Positions 52,529 to 59,900 are shown, counted from the stretch's first letter. The stretch is DNA of 64,000 nucleotides from JAXLWB01 sp046328715 (GCA_046328715.1 JAXLWB010000035.1:1-64000); one strand, 5' to 3'. Notes: a model not told the origin generated them from the sequence alone. Numbers and translations are program-made.

Positions 52529-52557
52529 CGCCGAAAAACCCCACAAACCACATCTCT
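52529..52557 (+). promoter_or_regulatory. Two-part promoter-like box, copy G
   Basis: GCCGAAAA starts at 52530 and CATCTCT at 52551, 21 bases apart. The next gene starts at 52750, after a long palindrome. Confidence 0.6.
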
Positions 52558-52600
52558 CCTCTGTAGTGGTAGCAAGCTACAGAGTCTTCTACCACGTTAA

Positions 52601-52640
52601 TCAGCCGCTAGCGAGACGAATTCATCTCGTTAGCGGCTGA
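52601..52640. repeat. 40-bp near-perfect palindrome centred on GAATTC
   Basis: Of 20 pairs, 18 are Watson-Crick, one is G-T and one is mismatched. It starts TCAGCCGCTA and ends TAGCGGCTGA. It lies between promoter-like box copy G and a small membrane peptide gene. No T-run follows. A further stem, CTGTAG/CTACAG, lies at 52561-52582. Confidence 0.7.
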
Positions 52641-52749
52641 GTATATGTTCATCGAGGCGTCTGCGCAGCTGCTTTACTTCTGTAATAGGTAAGCAGGGAT
52701 ATCCTCGATCTTGATGAACTCCTTTTTCAATGCTCGAAAGGAGCTCATC

Positions 52750-52911
52750 GTGAAAACAAATCCAACTCAACGCACGGCGATTGGCTTGGCGGCATTCATC
52801 CTGGCGGCGCTGCTTACGCTAACGCTAAGTTATATCTCAACCACAGCGCCACGCACAGATGCGTACCCAATGCAAATCGCTGATCCGGGCGGTAGCCAAG
52901 GCAATGGCTAA
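52750..52911 (+). CDS. Small 53-residue membrane or exported peptide
   Basis: AAAGGAG six bases before a GTG gives a strong initiation site. The product has a basic start (MKTNPTQR), one hydrophobic helix (AIGLAAFILAALLTLTLSYI) and a 22-residue tail ending GGSQGNG. It could be anchored or cleaved. An upstream ATG at 52714 would add 12 residues but skips the ribosome-binding site. No family is recognised. It is the last gene of the exported-protein cluster and follows promoter-like box copy G. Confidence 0.5.
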   Translation: MKTNPTQRTAIGLAAFILAALLTLTLSYISTTAPRTDAYPMQIADPGGSQGNG

Positions 52912-52922
52912 TAGGCTCGCCA

Positions 52923-52996
52923 TTTAAACATTGCAAAATCAGCTTCAAAACTTAATCTCTAGAGATTGTGCGATGTTTAAGTGTCATTTCTATAAA
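52923..52996 (-). repeat. Dispersed inverted-repeat element, copy 2
   Basis: In reverse orientation it begins TATAGAAATGACACTTAAAC and matches the copy at 20650-20722. Inner arms AATCTCTAGAGATT form a short palindrome. Confidence 0.7.
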
Positions 52997-53002
52997 TCTT
53001 GG

Positions 53003-53055
53003 TGAGACAGTAAGACATTGAACAGCTACAGTTTATGGTTTTACTTACTGTCTCA
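53003..53055. repeat. GACAGT-word palindrome, third copy
   Basis: A perfect 12-bp inverted repeat (53003-53014 with 53044-53055) with a 29-base loop lies one base beyond the stop of the minus-strand TPR gene. It shares the words GTAAGACA and ACTGTCTC with 10961-11032. Confidence 0.6.
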
Positions 53056-53056
53056 T

Positions 53057-54292
53057 TCATCTCTCTACGAACTGTACTTCCAATTGATTGCGATGTGCGG
53101 TAATACGCTCAGACAATCTTTGGAACCCGGGTTGGTGTTCAATCTGCAACAGCAACCGAAAGGCTTGCTCGAAAGTTTTCTTGGCTTGACTAAAATCCCC
53201 GCGTTCCCGATACATTATCCCCAATTCATCAAGCGTATTAATGAGTGAATGAATGTCGTTGAATTGCTGCCATCGCTCGATTGCACTCAACAAGTATTGC
53301 TCCGCTTTTTGCCATTGTTTGGCTAACCGAAATGCGATCCCATAGTTGAGGTAGAGAAGCGCTAGATGCAGTTCATCGCTATTCTTGCGAAAGATTGGCT
53401 CAACCATGTCGTACAGGGCAATGGCGGCATCGGGTTCATTCTGTAACAAATAGATGTTTCCCAAGTTCATTTTCATCATTGCCATTTGAGCCGTGTCTTG
53501 CAATGCTTCGAAAATCTCAATCGAACGGTGATAATATCTCACTGCTTCCTCAAACTTTTTCCATTCAGAAAATGCAAGTCCAATATTGCCCAAACGCAAT
53601 GCCACCATTCTCAAATCGCCAGCTATTTCGTAAAGTTGAAGTGAATGCTGATACGCTTCAATTGCGGTCACATAATCGTTATCATCATAGGCGAGTAAAC
53701 CACGCAAATAATAACCATGGGCACACGCTGGATCTTGGTCATCCACGAGTGCAAAACCTTGCTCAATCTGCTGCCGTACCTGACCATAGTTACGCTGTAA
53801 ACGATTAACATAGGCCAACCGAAAATGTACCGCAGCCTGGCGACTGAAAAGCTGCAAACATGCAAACTCATTGATACTGCGCAATAAATACCCCTCAGCT
53901 TCAACATAATGGCCACGCAACTGGCATAGAAAGCCTAACTGATAGAGCAATTCCGCCTTGATGACTCGATCTTTGACGGCAAACTCCAACTCGACACCCC
54001 GCTTGAGTAGTGGAACCCACTCATCACGGAACCCTGCACGCTCCATCTTGGGTGCCATTGCCAACAATAGCCCACCCGCCAGCGATTGCAGCTCTGAACT
54101 TTCTAGTGCAAATTCCAGCGCAGCAAGGGCTTTACTACGTACCTCTTCATCCAACAGAGAGTCATCTTTACTCACTTCGGCAAGCAAATTTTCGGTCCGG
54201 TGCACAAGATAGGTGCGAAACAGTGCGCCGAAATCGTCAGCATCATTTGCAATATGGATTATTGTCTCGTCTTGGTTTCTACCTTTTGCCAT
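53057..54292 (-). CDS. TPR-repeat protein, partner of the NB-ARC gene
   Basis: A 411-residue soluble protein made of tetratricopeptide-type helical pairs, for example LYQLGFLCQLRGHYVEAEGY, LRLGNIGLAFSEWKKFEEAV and MNLGNIYLLQNEPDAAIALY. There is no enzymatic domain. Its start overlaps the end of the NB-ARC gene by 34 bases in another frame. In many bacteria these parts form a single HTH-NB-ARC-TPR protein, so this is a split version with coupled translation, or a gene cut by an old frameshift. The TPR part normally senses the signal in STAND regulators. Confidence 0.8.
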   Translation of the reverse strand: MAKGRNQDETIIHIANDADDFGALFRTYLVHRTENLLAEVSKDDSLLDEEVRSKALAALEFALESSELQSLAGGLLLAMAPKMERAGFRDEWVPLLKRGVELEFAVKDRVIKAELLYQLGFLCQLRGHYVEAEGYLLRSINEFACLQLFSRQAAVHFRLAYVNRLQRNYGQVRQQIEQGFALVDDQDPACAHGYYLRGLLAYDDNDYVTAIEAYQHSLQLYEIAGDLRMVALRLGNIGLAFSEWKKFEEAVRYYHRSIEIFEALQDTAQMAMMKMNLGNIYLLQNEPDAAIALYDMVEPIFRKNSDELHLALLYLNYGIAFRLAKQWQKAEQYLLSAIERWQQFNDIHSLINTLDELGIMYRERGDFSQAKKTFEQAFRLLLQIEHQPGFQRLSERITAHRNQLEVQFVER

Positions 54293-55683
54293 CGAATCAC
54301 CTGTTCCAGTAAAAATGTGCGGGTCAGGCTGTGAATTGCATAGCGTTGTTGATTTAACCGTGAATGAACCAGATTGAGTATCAGTAATTGATCTAATGCA
54401 GTTCGCACAATTCCTCGCTCCAGTTTTGTCTCACTCACCAATTCGTCGATGGTTGCCCCCATATGGGTCGTCAATGGCATAAAAATGAGCAACTTACGTG
54501 CTTCGCTACTCAATAGCTTCCAGGCATTGGCATAAATGTACGTATAAAGGTTCTCGACGCTCTGCCCTTGCGCCATCTTTAGGTCATCTAAAATCGTGGA
54601 GATGGGATGGATATGCAACTGACCAGCTACCAGATGTAACGCCAATGGATTACCGCCCGTCAAGTCATAGATGGGTAACAACTCACTATCACTGGCGATC
54701 TGCAAGTGCATCGATTGGCGGACGGCTGCCTCATGTCGGATCAAGCGCAGGGCGTTCTCCTCATTCAATTCGGGTACTGAAAAATGGGACAACTCCGACT
54801 CGCCATAGAAATTCTTGCGCGAGGTGAGGATAAACTTGCTGGGGTTCATCATCTGGCGTAACAGCGGCAATAGTCGCTCTACCTCATCGACCGTCTCCAG
54901 ATTGTCGATCACGATCAGACAGGTTGCACCTCGCAAATAACGAATCAACCCTGCGCTGCCACTGGCTTCACTCAAGGAAGCAGGACGAGGCAGATTGGGC
55001 AACAGTTGATCGTAGAGTTGCACCAGGATCGACTCAATCGTCTGAGCGGGTGAAGATTGGGTTTGCAGCGTCCCCTGCGCATCTAAACGAACCGGTAGGG
55101 CGCTTACCCAGGCAATGCCGTCGTAGTGTTCGGTCTCAATCAGGCGACGCAGCAATGAATGGGCCAAGGCAGTCTTACCTATCCCGCCAATTCCCTCAAT
55201 CGCCAGCAGCCACGGCTCTTCTTTACGCAGCAGCAATCGTTGCAACTTGCCCAGATGCTCTTCCACCCCAAAGAGCGAAAGATGCACCGCTGCCGAAAGA
55301 CGGCGTTCAAACTCCAGATGGCGCTCGCGCACCACCATCTCTTCCATGTGAAACAGAATTTCCGCCAGTTCGCCAATCGCAACCCGCTGTTTGCGAAAGA
55401 CATCCGATTCGGAGATGTTGAGATCTTTGGCAACCGCGGTTGGCGTCTTACCATCCAGCAGGCGTGCCCGCAAAATCGCAGCCTTTTGCGCATCATGCGC
55501 CTCGATCTGTTGAATGGCTTGGGCAAATAAATAGAGTACTACATTTTTGGGCGATGCGTTGGGGTGACTGACACGCTGGCGATAGAGTGCCATCTGGCTC
55601 AGAATCCCAGCGTCAAAGGTACTGCGCTTGGATTGGCGCAGGGTCGTGCGAAAGTAGTCAACAAGCTGATCAACAGAGAGCAT
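54259..55683 (-). CDS. STAND NTPase (NB-ARC) with N-terminal HTH
   Basis: A 474-residue signal-transduction ATPase. The N-terminal HTH at about 60-118 includes SESDVFRKQRVAIGELA, shared with the membrane sensor at 23316-25349. Walker A GIGGIGKT is at 164-171, Walker B CLIVIDN at about 255-261, the GxP motif is DLTGGNPLALHL, and a winged-helix segment (LLIFMPLTTHMGATIDELV) ends the protein. This is the AfsR/MalT-like layout without its repeats, which are in the next gene. Such proteins oligomerise on ligand binding and switch transcription or defence outputs. The target is unknown. Confidence 0.85.
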   Translation of the reverse strand: MLSVDQLVDYFRTTLRQSKRSTFDAGILSQMALYRQRVSHPNASPKNVVLYLFAQAIQQIEAHDAQKAAILRARLLDGKTPTAVAKDLNISESDVFRKQRVAIGELAEILFHMEEMVVRERHLEFERRLSAAVHLSLFGVEEHLGKLQRLLLRKEEPWLLAIEGIGGIGKTALAHSLLRRLIETEHYDGIAWVSALPVRLDAQGTLQTQSSPAQTIESILVQLYDQLLPNLPRPASLSEASGSAGLIRYLRGATCLIVIDNLETVDEVERLLPLLRQMMNPSKFILTSRKNFYGESELSHFSVPELNEENALRLIRHEAAVRQSMHLQIASDSELLPIYDLTGGNPLALHLVAGQLHIHPISTILDDLKMAQGQSVENLYTYIYANAWKLLSSEARKLLIFMPLTTHMGATIDELVSETKLERGIVRTALDQLLILNLVHSRLNQQRYAIHSLTRTFLLEQVIRWQKVETKTRQ

Positions 55684-55780
55684 AAGCTAGAATTTGCAAG
55701 TTTTACTAGAAATTACTGGTCAATCTAGCACAGATCGTTGCACTAGGCAATAGGATGAAATGATCTTGACAGTTGGTGAT

Positions 55781-55846
55781 AGTTGATGCGAGTTGATTGG
55801 AAGGGTGAGACAGAACCTGCGAATCGTGAGAGTAGTTTGGCAGCAC
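55781..55846. repeat. 66-base dispersed element, copy 2
   Basis: It aligns without gaps to 42325-42390, with the most conserved parts at the two ends and around CTGCGAATCG. It lies about 100 bases upstream of the NB-ARC gene start. Confidence 0.6.
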
Positions 55847-55949
55847 GAAATGTCTGCCTTCTGCTATCTTCTAAAATATACACTTTTTGACGTATATAGC
55901 TTTCTCAGTAAACCAAGAAAGAAGCTAGAAGTCAGGAACGTCGCCAGCC

Positions 55950-56006
55950 ACTTCCGGGAAGGCTATGCTAATCAACTTTCTCCTTGGACGGACCCTTCCC
56001 GGAAGT
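55950..56006. repeat. 13-bp inverted repeat ACTTCCGGGAAGG
   Basis: Perfect arms 55950-55962 and 55994-56006 are separated by 31 bases. No gene ends here, so a terminator role is unlikely. The remainder of 55684-56196 shows only this, the 66-base element and the next hairpin element. Confidence 0.5.
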
Positions 56007-56077
56007 CGTTCGTTCAGATTCTTGTTCTCTAGTCTCTTCTTTGGTTTAACGTCATTGGTAGCTACTTGGGCTCCTTT

Positions 56078-56153
56078 AGAGATATGGGATATTGGATAAC
56101 GCGGATTGCTACGATAGGGACCCGATCTGCGTTCCCTAATATCCGCGTCTCTA
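56078..56153. repeat. GATATTGG/ATATCCGCGTCTCTA hairpin element, copy 1
   Basis: A 76-base inverted repeat with about 30-base imperfect arms ending TAGAGA and TCTCTA. It closely matches 58062-58139 and ends 43 bases before the methyltransferase start. Confidence 0.7.
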
Positions 56154-56196
56154 TCACTTGGTAGTTACAATTATCCAATTAAAAGGTGAATACACA

Positions 56197-57060
56197 ATGA
56201 GCCATCATCTACAGGAGCAGCTTCCCAGTCTTTCAGCAAACTCTTCAGGGCAAAGTCTGGCGGATGAGAGTCAGCTTAACAATCATTATCGATTGGCCAA
56301 AGCAGAATACGATGCATGCATCGCCGTCGTTGGCATTCAGCAATCGTGGCGGGTGCTAGATGCTGGGTGTGGCAATGGGGTCTTTCTGCCTCATCTTCTC
56401 CAGTTGGTGGGCGAGACAGGCAGCGTCGTGGCGCTTGACCACGCTCCAGAAAATCTTGAACTGGCGCAACGACGGATCAGAGAGTTGGGGCGGCCAAGCC
56501 AGATCGACACCCAATTGAGTAGTGTCACAGAATTACCGTTCGAGAATGGCTCATTTGACTGCGTCTGGTGTGCCAATGTCAGCCAGTATCTGACAGACGC
56601 AGAACTAGACAAGGCCATAGTCGAATTTGTACGCGTGGTAAAACCTGGCGGACTGGTAGCGCTCAAAGAGGCGGACATCGCCCTCTGGCAATTTCGACCG
56701 GTTGATCCACGCCTGATCTGGCGCTTATACGATGCAGGAGCGATGGCGGGAGATACGCAATTGATTGGGGCACTGCGTGGCTGGGGAATCTCCCAATGGA
56801 TACGACAACATGGCATGGAGGTGATCAAACAGCAAACAACGTTAATCGAACGTTCCGCACCGTTCGAGCCCTTTGCCATTGCCTATTTGGGGGGACTTCT
56901 CCAATGGTTGGCATCACGCGCCGATCTGCTGCCATTGACCCATGCGGATAAGGCGGAATGGGGCAAGATCGGTGGATCAATCGAAGCGATTTTTCACGAC
57001 CCGAATGCCTGTTACCAAGAAGCCTTCACGCTCACCGTTGGGCGGCGCAAGAAGGTTTAA
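56197..57060 (+). CDS. Class I SAM-dependent methyltransferase
   Basis: A 287-residue methyltransferase. Motif I is RVLDAGCGNGVFLPHLL at about residues 52-68, the acidic ribose contact is VVALDHAPENL, and later motifs are ELPFENGSFDCVWC and RVVKPGGLVALKEAD. The C-terminal 90 residues are helical and probably bind the acceptor, which is unknown. AAGGTGA upstream supports the ATG at 56197 over 56158. It starts a rightward run with two NTF2/SnoaL-fold proteins and an oxidoreductase, each preceded by a related hairpin element, which suggests a shared small-molecule pathway. Confidence 0.85.
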   Translation: MSHHLQEQLPSLSANSSGQSLADESQLNNHYRLAKAEYDACIAVVGIQQSWRVLDAGCGNGVFLPHLLQLVGETGSVVALDHAPENLELAQRRIRELGRPSQIDTQLSSVTELPFENGSFDCVWCANVSQYLTDAELDKAIVEFVRVVKPGGLVALKEADIALWQFRPVDPRLIWRLYDAGAMAGDTQLIGALRGWGISQWIRQHGMEVIKQQTTLIERSAPFEPFAIAYLGGLLQWLASRADLLPLTHADKAEWGKIGGSIEAIFHDPNACYQEAFTLTVGRRKKV

Positions 57061-57072
57061 AAAGGTTACGAC

Positions 57073-57195
57073 TAACCCCACTCTAACCCTCTCCTGATAA
57101 GGGAGGGAACCGTGAAGGGACAGATTAGGCTTTTTAAACATAATCCTTCCCGTGACAGTTCCCTCCCTCGTTTGGGGAGGGTTAGGGTGGGGTTG
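57073..57195. repeat. CCCCACTCTAACCCTC inverted-repeat element
   Basis: Arms of about 38 bases (57073-57110 and 57158-57195) pair with a few mismatches around an inner GAAGGGA/TCCTTCC stem. It is a miniature-transposon-like element. A lone right arm of the ATATCCGCGTCTCTA element follows at 57207-57230. Confidence 0.65.
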
Positions 57196-57242
57196 ACTTA
57201 GTAGTTACCAAATATCCGTGTCTCTATACAAAGGAGTACACA

Positions 57243-57602
57243 ATGACCACTGAAACCAATAAAGCCATTGAGCACCGACTCACGGCTGCACTCAATGCAC
57301 GCGACTGGGAGACAGTACGTGAGTTAGTCGCGCCAGAACTCGTACCTATGTTCGTGCATAGCCCCGTACTCGTTGCCTTTCCCGATATCCAAATCATCAC
57401 CGAAGATATGGTGGCGGAAGGGGATAAGGTAGCCAGTCGCTGGACCGATCACGGCACCCATTTGGGTGAATATGGAGGAATTGCGCCAACCGGACGCCGT
57501 GTGAGTGTAGCAGGCATCAGTATTGACCGCATCGAAAACGGCAAAGTCGTCGAATCGTGGCTCCAGTGGGACGAAATGGGTTTATTGCAACAGATCAAAT
57601 AA
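57243..57602 (+). CDS. SnoaL-like ester cyclase family protein
   Basis: A 119-residue alpha+beta barrel protein. It matches the SnoaL-like polyketide cyclase/ester cyclase family through FPDIQIITEDMVAEGDKVAS, TDHGTHLGEYGGIAPTGRRV, and the ending ESWLQWDEMGLLQQ. Family members cyclise or hydrolyse aromatic polyketide esters, but most chromosomal relatives have unknown substrates. It is shorter than usual near the N terminus, lacking the helix after APEL that is normally longer. AAAGGAG precedes the ATG. The next gene starts 12 bases downstream. Confidence 0.8.
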   Translation: MTTETNKAIEHRLTAALNARDWETVRELVAPELVPMFVHSPVLVAFPDIQIITEDMVAEGDKVASRWTDHGTHLGEYGGIAPTGRRVSVAGISIDRIENGKVVESWLQWDEMGLLQQIK

Positions 57603-57614
57603 GGAGAAAGCAGC

Positions 57615-58028
57615 ATGAAACTCTACACCTACAGTGCAAACAGCAACGCTGACCCGGTTCTAATCCACGCTGTCCAATATATCGGAAACCTTTGGACTAC
57701 TGAATTAGCCGAAGGCAATGTACAACCGATCGTTGACAGCTTCGGTGAGGGATTCAAATGTTATGTACCAAATGTAGGAATACAGGATAACAAACAAGCA
57801 GCTGCCGCCTGGCAACAGGGTGTCGATGAGGGATTGCGCCAGATTACTATCGAGACGCTGGAAATTGTCTCCGAAGGTTCGCTTGGTTACGAGACGGGTG
57901 CCTATTCCATCCTCGACGATCAAGAGACCGCCACGGAAAGCGGTCACTATCTCACCGTCTGGCGGCTAGAAAATGGCAAATGGAAGTGGCATCGGCAGAT
58001 GTGGAATTATCACTTCAAGGCGAATTGA
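57615..58028 (+). CDS. NTF2/SnoaL-fold (DUF4440-like) protein
   Basis: A 137-residue protein with the cone-shaped NTF2 fold. Signatures are the first helix segment VLIHAVQYIGNLWTTELAEG, GYETGAYSILDDQET in the middle strands, and the ending YLTVWRLENGKWKWHRQMWN, typical of DUF4440 and SnoaL-like stress or ketosteroid-isomerase-like proteins. The binding partner is unknown. AAGGAGAAAG upstream of the ATG gives a firm start. It follows the SnoaL-like gene by 12 bases, so they form an operon. Confidence 0.8.
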   Translation: MKLYTYSANSNADPVLIHAVQYIGNLWTTELAEGNVQPIVDSFGEGFKCYVPNVGIQDNKQAAAAWQQGVDEGLRQITIETLEIVSEGSLGYETGAYSILDDQETATESGHYLTVWRLENGKWKWHRQMWNYHFKAN

Positions 58029-58061
58029 CCGCCAGTGGATTTGTAACGACTCAGGCTCCTG

Positions 58062-58139
58062 TAGAGACGCGAATATCAGGAGGCGCGGATTAGATCTGTT
58101 TATGATAGTGATCCGCGTTACCCAATATCCGCGTCTCTA
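58062..58139. repeat. GATATTGG/ATATCCGCGTCTCTA hairpin element, copy 2
   Basis: Arms 58062-58090 and 58111-58139 pair at about 23 of 29 positions and match 56078-56153. It ends 26 bases before the oxidoreductase start. Confidence 0.7.
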
Positions 58140-58165
58140 AGACTGAGAGGGTACAAGGATTTTAG

Positions 58166-59194
58166 ATGACCCAAAACCATCGAATCATCATCTCCCGCAA
58201 AGGTGGCCTGAATGTCCTCCAGTTGATTGAGGAGCCGATCCCGGTGCCGAAGCATGGGGAAGTATTGGTGCATGTGCTCTGTGCAGGCGTTGCTGCCGCA
58301 GATCTGGCCATGCGCGAAGGGGTCTATCCCGGCACAACGCCCCAGATCCCCTTTACGCCTGGTTATGACATCTGCGGCGTGATCGAAAAAGTGGGAGAGG
58401 ACGTCACCCATCTACAGGCGGGGCAGCGGGTCGTGGCACTGACCGTGGTTGGCGGCTACTGTGAGTATATTTGTTTACCTGCGACACAGCTTGCCGTTGT
58501 TCCTTCGGGGGTCGATTCCGCACAAGCAAGTGCCCTGGTTTTGAACTACCTAACCGCCTGGCAGATGCTCCATCGCTTTGCCCGCGTACAGCCCAGCGAA
58601 CGCATGCTGGTCCATGGCGCGGCAGGAGGGGCCGGAAGTGCCCTGCTCGAACTCGGCCGACTGGCTGGGTTGGAGATCTATGGTACTGCCTCTACAAGCA
58701 AACAAACGTTTATCAAGCAACTAGGTGCGACCCCGATTGACTACACCAAACAAAACTTTGTCAAGGAGATCAATCGCTTCACTCAAACCGGTGTCGATGC
58801 CGTGTTTGACCCGATTGGGGGCACCCATTGGCGGCAATCTTATCAATCACTGCGTCCGGGTGGACGTTTGCTTGCCTATGGATTGGGGACAGCCATGCCA
58901 AACGGGCGCGTGAGTATCGCCAAGTTCCTCGCTGCCCTGCTAACCATGCCACGCTATTCACCGCTGACTCTCTTTACCGACAACAAAGTGGTGATGGGCT
59001 ACTTTATCCACACCCTGGTGCAGCAACGGCCAGAATGGTTTGCACCTGACCTTGAACATCTAATCGATCTGCTCGCGCAACAAAAGATCGCCCCAGTCGT
59101 AGGTGAACAAATTCCCCTAGCCGAAGCGTCCCGTGCGCATGAGTTGTTGGGGAAGAAAGCCGTCTTAGGCAAGATTGTGTTGATTTGTGTTTAG
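58166..59194 (+). CDS. Zinc-independent quinone oxidoreductase-like MDR protein
   Basis: A 342-residue medium-chain dehydrogenase/reductase. The N-terminal GroES-like part reads HGEVLVHVLCAGVAAADLAM and TPGYDICGVIEKVG; the nucleotide-binding fold shows MLVHGAAGGAGSALLELGRL, an AAGGAG-type NADPH motif, followed by VDAVFDPIGGTHW. The cysteine and histidine ligands of zinc alcohol dehydrogenases are absent, so it belongs to the quinone oxidoreductase branch. It probably reduces an enone or quinone with NADPH. It ends the rightward group and borders the repeat-rich zone. Confidence 0.88.
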   Translation: MTQNHRIIISRKGGLNVLQLIEEPIPVPKHGEVLVHVLCAGVAAADLAMREGVYPGTTPQIPFTPGYDICGVIEKVGEDVTHLQAGQRVVALTVVGGYCEYICLPATQLAVVPSGVDSAQASALVLNYLTAWQMLHRFARVQPSERMLVHGAAGGAGSALLELGRLAGLEIYGTASTSKQTFIKQLGATPIDYTKQNFVKEINRFTQTGVDAVFDPIGGTHWRQSYQSLRPGGRLLAYGLGTAMPNGRVSIAKFLAALLTMPRYSPLTLFTDNKVVMGYFIHTLVQQRPEWFAPDLEHLIDLLAQQKIAPVVGEQIPLAEASRAHELLGKKAVLGKIVLICV

Positions 59195-59220
59195 ACAGAG
59201 TAAGAGACGTGACCTTCATA

Positions 59221-59712
59221 GCACGTGGTTGGGAGCGGCACTCACCCTCACGCCCGTAGTGCCGCACGGAGTCAAGCTGCGCGCATCGTTGGGAGCAAAA
59301 CTCACCATCATGCCCACGTGCGACGCACTGTCGGTAACGAGATATGCTTGATCAGATGGTCTGCGACAGGCGACGCACGTGGTTGGGAGCGGCACTCACC
59401 CTCACGCCCGCGTGCGCCGCACGGAGTCAAGCGCGTGCATCGTTGGGAGCAAAACTCACCATCATGCCCACGTGCGACGCACTGTCGGTAACGAGGTATG
59501 CTTGATCAGATGGTCTGCGACAGTGCGACGCACGGAGTCGAGCGCGTGCATCGCACCGGCCCAGCCCATCAGATCTGGTGAACCCAGATGAGGCCGGTGC
59601 GTTGCACATCGTTAACAGCAGAACTCACCCTCACGCCAGCGTGCGACGCACTGTCGTTCGCGAGGTAGGTTTGATCGGGTGGTCTGCGACAGTGCGTCGC
59701 ACAAAGTCGAGC
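59221..59712. repeat. 154-base tandem repeat (two full units and a partial third)
   Basis: Units begin at 59221 and 59375 with GCACGTGGTTGGGAGCGGCA and are nearly identical. A third, partial and diverged unit lies at about 59599-59712. Each full unit holds two related half-units built on GTTGGGAGC, ACTCACC and CGTGCG. Open frames here are by-products of the repeat. Nothing else is seen in 59195-59900. Confidence 0.75.
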
Positions 59713-59900
59713 GCTTATATTCCTCTACTACGCAGTAGCACTGCCTCATATCCAGCAAAGGTTGTAACAAGCAGCCATCGACCACTTCGCGACTATTCAG
59801 CTTCCGCATGAACTTGTGCGCACCCTGGCTATCTTCGCCCAGGTTGCCCTGTCTGGTACGAGCAAACACCCCTCACAGTGACACATTTCACTTCATAAAT

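Noticed and set aside
54259..54292. Programmed ribosomal frameshift joining NB-ARC and TPR genes
   Set aside because: No slippery heptamer was found in the overlap, and the TPR gene has its own ATG; coupling or an old split is simpler.
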